Assembly (NCBI RefSeq): GCF_000620705.1
Contig: NZ_KK211166.1
Location: forward strand, 1 to 64,000
Length of the DNA stretch: 64,000 nucleotides
Source of the DNA: Nocardioides sp. URHA0020
GTDB lineage: Bacteria; Actinomycetota; Actinomycetes; Propionibacteriales; Nocardioidaceae
Direction: 5' to 3'
Under the pieces are notes generated by a model. It searched no databases. It was not told where the DNA came from and saw nothing but the letters and a program-made list of their open reading frames with translations. A program made the translations under genes and the position numbers. Numbering within the stretch: position 1 is the first letter of the stretch; every line of letters begins with the position of its first letter. Of this stretch, positions 55,711-64,000 are shown piece by piece.

Positions 55711-57738
55711 CTAGGCAGCAGACGCGAGCACCGGCAGCCGCACCTGGAACGTCGTACCGAGGCCGGCCTCGGACTCCACCGCCATCGACCCGCCGTGCTG
55801 CTCGACGATCGCGTGCGCGATCGACAGACCGAGGCCGCTGCCGGGGATGGCGCGCTCCTGGGCGAGCGAGGAGCGGAAGAAGCGGGTGAAGAGCTGCTCC
55901 TGCTCGTGCTTGGGGATGCCGATGCCGTTGTCGGCCACCTCGATCACGATCCACTCCGGCCCGACCAGCAGGTTGACGGCGACCCGGCCGTGGTCGGGCG
56001 TGAACTTCACGGCGTTGCCCACCAGGTTGATCACCACGCGCTCGAGCATGTCGCGGTCGCCGAGGAAGGGGACGGGCTCCTCGGGCAGGTCCAGGTCGAG
56101 GTCCAGCTCCCGTCGTTCGAGGGTGGGCGCGACGACCGCGCAGGCGGCGGCGATCACCTTGCGCAGGTCGACCACCCGGTCGACCATCGCGAGTCCCCCG
56201 TCCTGCAGCCGGGACAGGGTCAACAGGTCGTCGATCAGCGAGAGCAGCCGCTCGCTGTTGACCCCCACCCGCTGGACGGCGTCGAGCTGCTCGGGACCGA
56301 GCGCGCCGTACGCGCCGTCCTCGAGCATCTCGGTGTAGCCCAGGATGCTGGTGATCGGGGTGCGCAGCTCGTGGCTGACGCTGGACACGAAGGCGTCCTT
56401 GACCCGGTCAACCTCCCGGAGTCGCTCGACCGCCTGGCGCTCGGTCTCGAGGGACTCGACGAGCCGGTTCTCCGCCTCGAGGCGCTCGGTGATGTCCTCG
56501 GAGGTGCTGACGTAGCCGATCACCCCGCCGCGGTCGTCGACGATGCGGTTGAGCGACATGGAGTGGCTGCGCTCCTCGCCGTCCTTGCGGACGAACTTCA
56601 TGTCGCTGGGGCCACGCCCGATGATCGCCGCGGCGACGGCGGCGAAGTCGTCGGCCACCCCGAGCTCGGCGGCCTTCTCGGCGATGCTCTCCGGGCTGTG
56701 GAGCATCCGGCTCGACTTCCCGAGCACCTCCTCGGAGGTGTAGCCGAGCAGCCGCTCGGCACCGGGGTTGAAGAGGGTGATCTGGGCGAGCGAGTCGGAG
56801 CCGATGATCGCGACGCCGGCGGTGCCGTTGACGATGCTCTGGACCCGGTCCCGCTCGGCGGCGACCTGGCGCGCGTTCTCGAGCTGTTCGCCGACGCTCA
56901 GCACGAACGGCACCACCACGAGGGCGCAGTCGATGATGAAGATCGACAGCAGGATGCCCTGGACGTCCGGCGGCAGCCCGTAGCGCTCGTCGACGTTGGC
57001 GAACGGCCCGAGCCCGCGGGTCGTCATCCCGATCGCGAAGCCCAGCACCACGAAGAGCTGGGCGATCGACTCGTAGGCACCGCTGCGCAGCGCGCCCCAC
57101 GCGAGCACCGGGATCACCATGAACACGAGTGCCGGGATGTCGTCGAGCACGAAGACGATCGGCGTCACGGTCAGGATCAGCGCCCACTGGGCGACCCGCT
57201 CGAACGTCTGGGCCAGCCCGCGGTGCGGCCGCAGCCGGCAGAAGAACGGCGTGACCGACAGCTGCGACGCGAGGCTCGACGTACCGACCGCCAGGCCGAG
57301 CAGCCACGGGTTGCCCCACCCGGTGGCGAAGCTGGTGAGGATGGCTGCCAGGGCCACCACGAAGTGACCGATCGCCGCCGATGCGATGTAGCGGGCGAGG
57401 TCGATGTTGGTGAAGAGCGGTGGGCGCTCGCGCACCCCGCCGGTCAGGACCCACCACACCACCCAGCTCTCGGCGGTGATGCCCAGGGCGAGACCGACCG
57501 CCACGTCCGCCGGCCGCGCCGTCCAGATCGTGCCGAACGCGATCACGAAGACCAGGCCGAGCACGACCGCCGTCGGCGGGCGCCGTGAGACGAGCAGCGT
57601 CGAGGAGGCGAGCGCCGCCGGCCAGATGCCGATCGCGTCCCCGCCCTCCGGGCTGCCGTAGAGCGCCAGGGTGCCGAAGACGGCCGTCAGGACCAGCATG
57701 CCGAGGGCAGGGACCATCGAGGACGATCTCGTTGTCAC
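55711..57738 (-). CDS. MASE1-like PAS sensor histidine kinase
   Basis: A 675-residue membrane histidine kinase. Eight or so hydrophobic segments (residues about 8-290) resemble a MASE1-type sensor; a PAS domain follows (about 310-420, GVAIIGSDSLAQITLFNPGAERLLGYTSEE), then the H-box FVSSVSHELRTPITSILGYTEML, N-box VINLVGNAVKFTPD, G1 VADNGIGIP, F FTRFFRS and G2 GSGLGLSIAHA. No response regulator is adjacent, so it is an orphan. GTG 57738 is chosen because GGGAGGTG is five bases upstream; the frame is open to 57768. The divergent PYROXD2-like gene starts 135 bp away. Confidence 0.92.
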   Translation of the reverse strand: MTTRSSSMVPALGMLVLTAVFGTLALYGSPEGGDAIGIWPAALASSTLLVSRRPPTAVVLGLVFVIAFGTIWTARPADVAVGLALGITAESWVVWWVLTGGVRERPPLFTNIDLARYIASAAIGHFVVALAAILTSFATGWGNPWLLGLAVGTSSLASQLSVTPFFCRLRPHRGLAQTFERVAQWALILTVTPIVFVLDDIPALVFMVIPVLAWGALRSGAYESIAQLFVVLGFAIGMTTRGLGPFANVDERYGLPPDVQGILLSIFIIDCALVVVPFVLSVGEQLENARQVAAERDRVQSIVNGTAGVAIIGSDSLAQITLFNPGAERLLGYTSEEVLGKSSRMLHSPESIAEKAAELGVADDFAAVAAAIIGRGPSDMKFVRKDGEERSHSMSLNRIVDDRGGVIGYVSTSEDITERLEAENRLVESLETERQAVERLREVDRVKDAFVSSVSHELRTPITSILGYTEMLEDGAYGALGPEQLDAVQRVGVNSERLLSLIDDLLTLSRLQDGGLAMVDRVVDLRKVIAAACAVVAPTLERRELDLDLDLPEEPVPFLGDRDMLERVVINLVGNAVKFTPDHGRVAVNLLVGPEWIVIEVADNGIGIPKHEQEQLFTRFFRSSLAQERAIPGSGLGLSIAHAIVEQHGGSMAVESEAGLGTTFQVRLPVLASAA

Positions 57739-57872
57739 GCCCACCTCCCGAGCGGTCTGCCCCGTCACACGGTCGGCTCATCCTCTCGTGAGGCGGTCAG
57801 TCTGACACGCGACGTGCCGTGATCCGGTGCCTGCCTTCAGTTGCGGTCAGGGGGTTGGCCTAAGTTGAACGA

Positions 57873-59444
57873 ATGACTTCGGAGCGCAAGACGTACGACG
57901 TCGTGGTCGTCGGCGGCGGCCACAACGGTCTGGTCGCAGCGGCCTACCTCGCCCGCGCCGGGCTGTCGGTGCTGGTGCTGGAGCGGCTCGCCCACACCGG
58001 CGGCGCCGCCGTCTCAGCGCCGGCGTTCTCCGGTCACCAGGCGCAGCTGTCGCGCTACTCCTACCTGGTCTCGCTGCTCCCGGAGCAGCTGATCGCCGAC
58101 CTCGGCCTGGACCTGCGGCTGGAGTCGCGGTCGGTGGCGTCGTACACGCCGACCCTGCGCGACGGCCACCCCGGCGGCCTGCTCGTCCAGCGCCCCGAGA
58201 GGGGCAAGACCGAGAAGTCCTTCCGCGCGCTGACCGGTGGGGACAGCGAGTACGCCGCCTGGCGGCGCTTCTACGGCGAGGTCGGAGAGCTGGCCGAGGT
58301 GGTCGCGCCGACCCTGCTCCGCCCGCTCCCCCTCGAGCGCGAGATCCGCGACCGGGTCGACCCCGCGCTGTGGAGCGACCTGGTCAGCAACCCGCTCGGC
58401 GAGACGATCGAGGCCCGCTTCGCCGACGACACCGTCCGTGGCGTCGTCGCGACGGACGCCCTGATCGGCACGTTCGCGTCGATGAACGACCCGTCGCTGC
58501 TGCAGAACCGCTGCTTCCTCTACCACCTGATCGGCAACGGCACGGGCGAGTGGCGGGTGCCGGTCGGCGGGATGGGCGCGGTCACCGACGCCCTCGCCCG
58601 GGCGGCCACCGACGCCGGCGCCGAGATCCTCACCTCGGCGGGCGTGAGCCGGATCGATGCGTCCGACGACTCCGCCGAGGTGACCTGGGACGACGGCACC
58701 GGCACCCACAGCGTCAGCACCCGCCACGTCCTGGCCAACGTCGCACCGTGGGTGCTGCAGATCCTCCTCGGCGGGTCCGAGGACGCGGACGCGAAGCCGG
58801 CCGGCTCCCAGCTCAAGATCAACATGCTCCTCGACCGCCTGCCGCGCCTGCGCTCGGGCGCCGACCCGGAGGTCGCCTTCGCCGGCACCCTCCACCTCGA
58901 GGAGGACTACAGCCAGCTGGCAGCGGCGTACGATGACGCAGCGGCCGGCCGGGTCCCGCGGGTGCTGCCCGGGGAGATCTACTGCCACTCCCTCACCGAC
59001 CCCTCGATCCTCGGCGACGCCCGGCCCGGCACCCACACACTGACCTACTTCGGCGTGCACACCCCGGCGGCGCTCTTCGAGCGCGACCCGGAGGGCGCCA
59101 AGCGGCTCGCCGTCGCGCGGGCGATCGAGTCGCTCAACCTGCACCTCGAGGACCCGATCGAGACCTGCCTGGCGACCGATGCCGATGGCAAGCCGTGCCT
59201 GGAGGCGAAGATCCCGCAGGACATCGAGCGCGACCTGGCGATGCCCGGCGGCCACATCTTCCACGGCGACCTCGAGTGGCCCTGGGCACCCAACCGCGCC
59301 CGCCTGGACACCCCGGCGCAGCAGTGGGGCGTGCAGACCGACGTCGCGTCGGTCCTGGTCTGCGGCTCCGGATCGCGCCGCGGCGGCGCCGTCTCCGGCC
59401 TCGGCGGTCACAGCGCCGCGCACGCGGTGCTTGCCTCGCTCTGA
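57873..59444 (+). CDS. PYROXD2-like FAD-dependent oxidoreductase
   Basis: A 523-residue flavoprotein of the phytoene-dehydrogenase-like class: VVVVGGGHNGLVAAAYLARAG (about 9-29) is the dinucleotide motif, LVLERLAHTGGAAVS the FAD-binding follow-up, and NVAPWVLQILLGG and GSGSRRGGAVSGLGGHSAA are typical of PYROXD2-type proteins. The reaction and substrate are unknown. It is divergent from the histidine kinase. A tRNA-Lys gene follows 74 bp after the stop. Confidence 0.88.
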   Translation: MTSERKTYDVVVVGGGHNGLVAAAYLARAGLSVLVLERLAHTGGAAVSAPAFSGHQAQLSRYSYLVSLLPEQLIADLGLDLRLESRSVASYTPTLRDGHPGGLLVQRPERGKTEKSFRALTGGDSEYAAWRRFYGEVGELAEVVAPTLLRPLPLEREIRDRVDPALWSDLVSNPLGETIEARFADDTVRGVVATDALIGTFASMNDPSLLQNRCFLYHLIGNGTGEWRVPVGGMGAVTDALARAATDAGAEILTSAGVSRIDASDDSAEVTWDDGTGTHSVSTRHVLANVAPWVLQILLGGSEDADAKPAGSQLKINMLLDRLPRLRSGADPEVAFAGTLHLEEDYSQLAAAYDDAAAGRVPRVLPGEIYCHSLTDPSILGDARPGTHTLTYFGVHTPAALFERDPEGAKRLAVARAIESLNLHLEDPIETCLATDADGKPCLEAKIPQDIERDLAMPGGHIFHGDLEWPWAPNRARLDTPAQQWGVQTDVASVLVCGSGSRRGGAVSGLGGHSAAHAVLASL

Positions 59445-59518
59445 CCCCGCCCGCGACGGTGGCCCTCGATTTTTCTCGATCGACTCCCGCTGGTATCGTT
59501 CACGTCGCTTCACCACGC

Positions 59519-59594
<76 letters not shown>

Positions 59595-59601
59595 CCACCC
59601 T

Positions 59602-59637
59602 CGAAGGGCCGGGAATCACCAGGTTCCCGGCCCTTCG
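59602..59637 (+). terminator. terminator after tRNA-Lys
   Basis: CGAAGGGCCGGGAA pairs perfectly with TTCCCGGCCCTTCG (14 bp) around an eight-base loop TCACCAGG, seven bases after the tRNA end. Confidence 0.9.
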
Positions 59638-59658
59638 TGCGTCTGGTGGGCGTCGCGC

Positions 59659-60459
59659 TCAGCGCAGCGCGACGAGCTGCGTGACGTCGTCCGCGGGCAG
59701 GCCGTCGTCGGCGACGGCGCTGACGGAGGACCAGTCGAGGTTGACGTTGCCGCTCACGGTCGTCATGAACGCCGTGTCCGCGGCGTCCCGGCCGGTCGCG
59801 ATCCGCACGAGCGACGACCGGGGCGCGAGCGCGGTCGCGTCCACGACCTGCCAGGCGCCGGAGACGAAGGCCTCGACGACCGCGTGGAAGTCCATCGGGT
59901 CGCAGCCGGGCGCGTAGACGGCGGTCAGCCGGGCCGGGACCCGGAGCGATCGCAGCAGTGCGATCACGAGGTGGGCGTAGTCACGGCACACGCCGGCACC
60001 GCTCAGCAGGGTGTCGGTGGCACCGGTCGTCGGCCCGCTGCTGCCCGGCACGTAGACGAGCCGGGTCCCGACCCAGGAGGAGACGGCGCCGAGGAGGTCC
60101 TCGTCGCTCACGTCCCCGAACTCCGAGACCGCGAAGCCACCGAAGGTGTCGGACTCGATGTAGCGACTGGGCCGTCGGTAGAGCGACAGGTCGGCCGGAG
60201 CCGGGTCCGGCAGCTCGGCGACGCCGCTGACCCGGGCCTGGTAGGTGACGCGCGAGAAGCCCGCCGGCAGGGTCACGAGGTGGAGGCGGCCGTCGTGGGC
60301 GGTGTCGACCTCGACCGGCGTGACGTCGCCGTTCTCATGGGCGATCGTGAGCTCCTCGACGACGTGCAGGCCGGGGGTCCTCGCGACGGCGATCTGCAGC
60401 TCCAGCTCGCACTCGCCGTAGGCGGTGATTCCCAGCTCTGCGCCCACGGTGCGGTCCAT
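59659..60459 (-). CDS. transglutaminase-like domain protein
   Basis: A 266-residue protein. A beta-rich N-terminal part is followed by the transglutaminase-like core: GAGVCRDYAHLVIALLRSLRVPARL (nucleophile Cys), DFHAVVEAFVSGAWQVVDATAL (His, Asp). Bacterial members are commonly cysteine proteases or peptide cyclases rather than crosslinkers. ATG 60459 is chosen because the upstream frame is a shadow of the divergent PPOX gene. The target is unknown. Confidence 0.9.
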   Translation of the reverse strand: MDRTVGAELGITAYGECELELQIAVARTPGLHVVEELTIAHENGDVTPVEVDTAHDGRLHLVTLPAGFSRVTYQARVSGVAELPDPAPADLSLYRRPSRYIESDTFGGFAVSEFGDVSDEDLLGAVSSWVGTRLVYVPGSSGPTTGATDTLLSGAGVCRDYAHLVIALLRSLRVPARLTAVYAPGCDPMDFHAVVEAFVSGAWQVVDATALAPRSSLVRIATGRDAADTAFMTTVSGNVNLDWSSVSAVADDGLPADDVTQLVALR

Positions 60460-60549
60460 ACGCGGATCGTCACACGGTTTGGCCACAGTGGCGGCATCGC
60501 GACCGGGCGGGTGACTGTGAGGTTGTGCACGGGCGAGCATGATGGACGC

Positions 60550-60969
60550 ATGGAGATCCAGCAGGCCCTCGATGCCGTGCGCACCAACCGTCAGGCGATC
60601 CTGACGACCATCAAGGCCGACGGCCGGCCGCAGCTCTCCAACGTGCTCGCGGCGGTCGGCGACGACGGCCTGGTCCGGGTGTCGACCACCGCGGACCGGG
60701 CGAAGTACGTCAACCTGCGCCGTACGCCGTGGGCGGCGATCCACGTCAACGGCGGGAGCTTCTGGTCGTACGCCGTCCTCGAGGGCGACGTCACCACGTC
60801 GGCGGTCGTCGCGGAGCCGCACGACGAGGCCGCGGAGGAGCTGGTCGAGCTCTACCGGGCGCTGGCCGGCGAGCACGAGGACTGGGAGGACTACCGCGCG
60901 GCGCTGGTCCGCGACCAGCGCGTGGTGGTCCGGGTCGCCGCGACGCACGCGTACGGCATGCTCCGCTGA
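60550..60969 (+). CDS. PPOX-class F420-dependent oxidoreductase
   Basis: A 139-residue flavin/deazaflavin-binding split-barrel protein: AILTTIKADGRPQLSNVLAAVGDDGLVRVSTT, AKYVNLRRTPWAAIHV and DYRAALVRDQRVVVRVAATHAYGM fit the actinobacterial F420-linked PPOX family (Rv1155-like). It likely reduces a small cofactor or xenobiotic with F420H2. ATG 60550 is the start, 90 bp from the divergent transglutaminase-like gene. Confidence 0.9.
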   Translation: MEIQQALDAVRTNRQAILTTIKADGRPQLSNVLAAVGDDGLVRVSTTADRAKYVNLRRTPWAAIHVNGGSFWSYAVLEGDVTTSAVVAEPHDEAAEELVELYRALAGEHEDWEDYRAALVRDQRVVVRVAATHAYGMLR

Positions 60970-61138
60970 GCGTGGATCTGCGCGCCTCGACGGCTTTCCT
61001 CAAGGGAAACGCAAGGTTGGTCCATCGCCCGTACACGCTTCATCCACAGCCACAGACACGACGTTTCGCGCATGTAACGCTCTCCTGGAGAGCTGATCGA
61101 GACCGCTCGACCAGCCCCAGATCCCGGGAGACACCACG

Positions 61139-62395
61139 ATGCGAGCACCGCTCGTCACCGCACTCGCCGCAGCCGCGCTCGTGCCGACATTCCTCGTGCT
61201 GGGCAGCCAGTCGGCCCTCGCCGCGCCGGCGAGCCCCGGCGGCAACAACGGCAGCGTCAAGATCGCCGGCGTCGACGACGCCACCACCCCGGGCAACGAC
61301 CCGCACGTCGCGTGCACCTTCAAGGTCGAGTGGTACGGCTTCGACCAGGGCGCCAACATCGTGTCCACGGTCCAGTTCGAGTCCCAGGCACCGACCACCG
61401 GCGACCTGAGCGTCACCGGCCCGCAGAAGGTGTTCGTGGGCGGCGACGCCGCGGGCGGCGACAAGGACCTCGATGCCCGGCAGACCTACACGCTGGCCTT
61501 CGCGGGCACGGCGAAGAACGGCAGCTTCCACGTCAAGATGACGACGGACACCACCGGCTCGAAGGGCTCGACCAAGAAGTCCAAGGTCTTCTGGGTGGAC
61601 GAGTGCTCGACGGGCGGCGGGACCACGGACCCGACGCCCGACCCCACCCCGGACCCGACGCCCGACCCCACCCCGGACCCGACACCCGACCCCACCCCGG
61701 ACCCGACGCCGGACCCCACCCCGGACCCGGCGCCGGCGCCCACCACGGAGCCGACCGGCGTCCCCGGGGTCACCCATGACGCCGCGGTCACGCCCCCCGC
61801 GCTCTCCCCGTGGAGCTGGGACTGGACCTACGCGGCCCCGGGCTGCGACGCGCTGACGGTCGACTACCCGGCCAACCTGCCGTCGGGACAGTCCAACGAC
61901 GTCAACATCCGGTTCACGACGCCGGACGGCCCGCTCACGCTCAACTTCCACCACGACACCGGCACCTGGTCGGGCCGCACGGTGTTCACCTACGCCGACC
62001 ACCGGCAGTGGCCGGCCGGTCTCACGGCGTACGACGTGGTCTGGGTCCAGGTCGGTGGCACCAACTACCACTGGCAGGGTCACGCCTGCGCCGCGCCCTC
62101 GGCCGAGCCGGCTCCGGCAGCCTCGACCCAGGTCCTCGGATTCACGACCGCCGCGACCATCAGGCGCGGCTCGGCACCCCAGGCCGACTGGGTGTCGGTG
62201 ACCGACACCGACGCCACCGCGGTCACGGTGCAGCGGCTCACGGGCGGTGTCTGGAAGGCGACCTCGAAGGCGTCGATCCGCTCGAACGGCACGGCCAAGG
62301 TGACCTACCCCCGGCTGGTCAAGGCCGGGACCTACAAGTTCCGGGTCGCCGTCGGCGGCGTCGTGACCAAGCCCCTGGTGGTCCGGGTCCGCTGA
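61139..62395 (+). CDS. secreted protein with (PDPT)n linker
   Basis: A 418-residue exported protein with a clear signal peptide (APLVTALAAAALVPTFLVLGSQSALAA) cut near residue 29. Residues about 35-155 form a beta-rich domain (HVACTFKVEWYGFDQGANI ... FWVDEC) with one cysteine pair; residues about 164-199 are a PDPT repeat linker encoded by a 24-bp DNA repeat; a second beta domain (DWTYAAPGCDALTVDYPANLP) and a third C-terminal one (FTTAATIRRGSAPQ) follow. No catalytic motif or anchor is visible, so it may be a cell-surface or matrix protein. A weak GGGAG precedes ATG 61139. Confidence 0.7.
   Translation: MRAPLVTALAAAALVPTFLVLGSQSALAAPASPGGNNGSVKIAGVDDATTPGNDPHVACTFKVEWYGFDQGANIVSTVQFESQAPTTGDLSVTGPQKVFVGGDAAGGDKDLDARQTYTLAFAGTAKNGSFHVKMTTDTTGSKGSTKKSKVFWVDECSTGGGTTDPTPDPTPDPTPDPTPDPTPDPTPDPTPDPTPDPAPAPTTEPTGVPGVTHDAAVTPPALSPWSWDWTYAAPGCDALTVDYPANLPSGQSNDVNIRFTTPDGPLTLNFHHDTGTWSGRTVFTYADHRQWPAGLTAYDVVWVQVGGTNYHWQGHACAAPSAEPAPAASTQVLGFTTAATIRRGSAPQADWVSVTDTDATAVTVQRLTGGVWKATSKASIRSNGTAKVTYPRLVKAGTYKFRVAVGGVVTKPLVVRVR
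61628..61735 (+). repeat. 24-bp in-frame tandem repeat encoding (PDPT)n
   Basis: GACCCGACGCCC and GACCCCACCCCG alternate to form a 24-bp unit repeated four times from 61628 with two third-base changes, then decays into GCGCCGGCGCC. It codes for the Pro-Asp-Pro-Thr linker of the secreted protein and is a likely site of length variation. Confidence 0.9.
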
Positions 62396-62417
62396 GGACC
62401 ATCCGACCGACCCGCAG

Positions 62418-62449
62418 CCGGTCTCTACCTCGTCAGAGGTAGAGGCCGG
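62418..62449. terminator. bidirectional terminator overlapping the GroES-like stop
   Basis: CCGGTCTCTACCTC pairs with GAGGTAGAGGCCGG (14 bp, one G-T wobble) around the four-base loop GTCA. The TGA stop codon of the minus-strand GroES-like gene (62433-62435) lies in the loop. It separates convergent genes. Confidence 0.85.
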
Positions 62450-62768
62450 TTGCCTCGTCGCCGACCCGCTCGGCGGCGACCGCGTGCACGTCGCGCTCGC
62501 GCATCACGACGTACAGCTCGCCGTGCACCTCGACCTCGGACTTGTCGTCGGCGTCGAAGAGCACGCGGTCCCCGACCTCGACGGCCCGGGCGTGCGGCCC
62601 GACGGCCACGACCTTCGACCAGGCGAGGCGCCGGGCGCCCATCGCGGCGGTCGCGGGGATCACGATGCCGCCCGAGGACCGACGCTCACCGGACTCGCGG
62701 TCGAGCTCGACCAGGACCCGGTCGTGGAGCATCTTGATCGGGGTCTTGCTACCCAGCGCGTCACTCAC
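62433..62768 (-). CDS. GroES-like co-chaperonin family protein
   Basis: A 111-residue GroES-fold protein: IKMLHDRVLVELDRESGERRSSGGIVIP (with the mobile-loop-like GERRSSGGIVIP) and RRLAWSKVVAVGPHARAVEVGDRVLFDADDKSEVEV match GroES strands. It is shorter in acidic C-terminal sequence than classical GroES and carries no adjacent groEL, so it is a paralogue rather than the main chaperonin partner. It begins at GTG 62768, five bases after the DUF3618 stop region. The stop lies in a terminator loop. Confidence 0.85.
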   Translation of the reverse strand: MSDALGSKTPIKMLHDRVLVELDRESGERRSSGGIVIPATAAMGARRLAWSKVVAVGPHARAVEVGDRVLFDADDKSEVEVHGELYVVMRERDVHAVAAERVGDEATGLYL

Positions 62769-62772
62769 GGCG

Positions 62773-63027
62773 TCAGTTGACGACCTTGCGGATGACCACG
62801 AGCAGCGCGACCACCCCGACGACGCCACCGACGACCTTGAGGATGTTGTCGGTGCGCGGCTCGCCGGTCGCGGGGTCCACGAAGTGCGCCTTGATGCTGC
62901 TGACCTCACGGCTGACGATGGTCTTGGGGTGCGACCGGTAGAGGAGCTGGTCGATCGTGGTCGCCAGTTGCTCCCTGGTCTGCTCGATCTCGCGCTCGAG
63001 AGCGGACAACGAGTCGTCCTTGCTCAC
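62773..63027 (-). CDS. DUF3618 family membrane protein
   Basis: An 84-residue protein with the family N-terminus ALEREIEQTREQLATTIDQLLYR (coiled-coil-like helix), a PKTIVSREVSSIKAHFVD middle and a C-terminal membrane segment (LKVVGGVVGVVALLVVIRKVV). It is a common actinobacterial small membrane protein of unknown function. GTG 63027 has GGAGAA upstream. It ends four bases before the GroES-like gene start, so they are co-transcribed. Confidence 0.9.
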   Translation of the reverse strand: MSKDDSLSALEREIEQTREQLATTIDQLLYRSHPKTIVSREVSSIKAHFVDPATGEPRTDNILKVVGGVVGVVALLVVIRKVVN

Positions 63028-63083
63028 AGGTTCTCCTCCGTCGACGGGTTCGGGGTGAGGCTATCAACCGCGCCGTACCCAGG

Positions 63084-63836
63084 TCAGGGTCGGGGCATCG
63101 CCGTGCGCGGGTCGAATCCGAAGGGCAGCTCCAGGCGGTGCGCCCGCATCAGGGCGTCGTCGGTGAGCACGTCGTACGTCGTCCCGTCGGCCACCACCGT
63201 CCCGCCGCTGAGCACCACCGACCGCGGGCACAGCTCGAGCGCGTACGGCAGGTCGTGGGTGACCATCAGGACGGTGACGTCGAGGGAGCGGAGGATGTCG
63301 GCGAGCTCGCGGCGCGAGGCCGGGTCGAGGTTCGACGACGGCTCGTCGAGCACCAGGATCTCCGGCTCCATCACCAGCACGGTGGCGACGGCGACCCGCC
63401 GACGCTGCCCGAACGAGAGGTGGTGGGGCGGGCGGTCGACGTACTCCGCCATCCCGACCTGCTCGAGCGCGTGCATGACCCGGCGGTCGAGCTCGGCGCC
63501 CCCGATGCCGAGGTTGGCCGGGCCGAACGCGACGTCCGCGCGGACCGTGCCCATGAAGAGCTGGTCGTCGGGATCCTGGAAGACGATGCCGACCCGACGC
63601 CGGATCTCGCGCAGGTTGGCCTTCTCGACCCTCAGCCCGCTGACCTCGACCGAGCCGGCGCCCGCGGTGTGGATGCCGTTGAGGTGGAGCACCAGCGTGG
63701 TCTTCCCCGCACCGTTGGGGCCCAGCAGCGCGACCCGCTCGCCCTGGTGCACGTGCAGGTCGACGCCGAAGAGCGCCTGGTGACCGTCGGGGTAGGCGTA
63801 GGCGAGGCCGCGGACGTCGAGGACCGGAGCCGTCAC
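63084..63836 (-). CDS. cbiO: energy-coupling factor (cobalt-type) ABC transporter ATP-binding protein
   Basis: A 250-residue ATPase: Walker A VALLGPNGAGKTTLVLHL (about 35-52), Q-loop IVFQDPDDQLFMGTV, signature LSFGQRRRVAVATVL (ABC motif with F) and Walker B ILVLDEPSSNLDP. The DPDDQLF Q-loop variant is the hallmark of ECF-type ATPases. It powers uptake of a metal or vitamin. The GTG start overlaps the stop of the next gene (GTGA), a CbiQ-like transmembrane subunit that continues past the window end. Confidence 0.92.
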   Translation of the reverse strand: MTAPVLDVRGLAYAYPDGHQALFGVDLHVHQGERVALLGPNGAGKTTLVLHLNGIHTAGAGSVEVSGLRVEKANLREIRRRVGIVFQDPDDQLFMGTVRADVAFGPANLGIGGAELDRRVMHALEQVGMAEYVDRPPHHLSFGQRRRVAVATVLVMEPEILVLDEPSSNLDPASRRELADILRSLDVTVLMVTHDLPYALELCPRSVVLSGGTVVADGTTYDVLTDDALMRAHRLELPFGFDPRTAMPRP

Positions 63837-64000
63837 TTCGGCATCCTGCCCGTGTAGCCGCGCGACAGCATCGCGAGGTGCACCCGCTCGCCGCGCTCGT
63901 AGGACCGGATGAAGAGCGCACCGGCCGACCTGGCCAGGACCGGCCAGTGCCGGGGGTTGCGCGCGGTGAAGCCCCGAGACTCGCGGGCGACCCTCATCCG
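63833..64000 (-). CDS. cbiQ: CbiQ-like ECF transporter transmembrane subunit (partial, 3' end)
   Basis: Only the last 55 codons are inside the window. The C-terminal reading RSAGALFIRSYERGERVHLAML followed by SRGYTGRMPK is the conserved end of CbiQ-type T-components (RGYxGxMP). It overlaps the cbiO start as GTGA. The rest, including a possible CbiM/CbiN substrate subunit, lies beyond the window. Confidence 0.88.
   Translation of the reverse strand, partial: RMRVARESRGFTARNPRHWPVLARSAGALFIRSYERGERVHLAMLSRGYTGRMPK

Noticed and set aside
55667..55714. Peptide ending ARYNDNPYAEAWFEKDVA
   Set aside because: Looks protein-like but has no credible start or upstream domain; noted only as a possible gene remnant.
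61628..61735. 24-bp repeat as a regulatory element
   Set aside because: It is in frame and encodes a PDPT linker, so it is explained by the protein.

Overview
The window is about 64 kb of very GC-rich DNA with almost no non-coding space. It reads as an actinobacterial chromosome segment, most likely from the Nocardioidaceae (a Nocardioides-like organism). This rests on several points: strong third-position GC, frequent GTG starts, an Rv2466c-type (mycothiol-linked) DsbA protein, an F420-type PPOX oxidoreductase, two LCP cell-wall ligases, a two-domain PrsW/dynamin/SSB cluster, EttA, trHbO haemoglobin and Nocardioides-style intergenic repeats. The taxonomic call is inference; no rRNA or marker gene search was possible. 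There is no prophage, insertion sequence, CRISPR array or rRNA operon. Three tRNA genes are present: Arg-TCT, His-GTG and Lys-CTT.

Layout. 1-11.9 kb: a repeat block, two divergent LCP genes, an enoyl-CoA hydratase, a DUF1990 protein, a dienelactone hydrolase, an FAD/NAD(P) oxidoreductase, a large secreted metalloprotease, and a quinone-oxidoreductase-like gene divergent from its MarR regulator over a cluster of palindromes. 11.9-15.5 kb is the most accessory-looking part: an SDR, a DUF6869 protein, a small gene broken by an in-frame stop, an orphan membrane-anchored protein, an HD-domain protein and a tiny membrane protein. 15.5-21.8 kb: MarR/SRPBCC pair, acyl-CoA dehydrogenase with divergent TetR, a large secreted protein of unknown function, a CoA-binding protein, ArfB and a LysE exporter.

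21.8-32.7 kb: metG translationally coupled to a glutamine-amidotransferase-like protein and an LCM-type methyltransferase, then a DsbA-like protein, ChrA, PepN, a DUF5130/TPM pair, MscS, OsmC and truncated haemoglobin. 32.7-40.3 kb: a double-hotdog thioesterase, a small membrane protein with a TetR-family repressor, a thiolase with a KstR-like operator, a decayed AlkZ-like winged-helix gene, MarR, EttA and a SigE-type sigma factor coupled to a membrane protein.

40.3-48.8 kb: a minus-strand cluster PrsW - dynamin-like GTPase - second dynamin-like GTPase - SSB paralogue, followed by an aminopeptidase P, a PGPGW membrane protein, a 36-bp tandem repeat and a secreted GH6-like protein. 49-64 kb: an SCO7613-type membrane protein, an orphan LuxR-type regulator, adenosine deaminase, a MauE/DsbA redox pair, oligoribonuclease, a PAS histidine kinase, a PYROXD2-like oxidoreductase, a transglutaminase-like protein, an F420-type PPOX protein, a secreted PDPT-linker protein, a GroES-like protein, a DUF3618 protein and the edge of an ECF (cobalt-type) transporter.

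The most notable items are the PrsW/dynamin/dynamin/SSB cluster, the metG-coupled amidotransferase with an altered catalytic triad, two pseudogenes caught in decay, and several regulators whose palindromic operators can be read directly from divergent promoters. All functional calls come from reading motifs by eye, without database searches.
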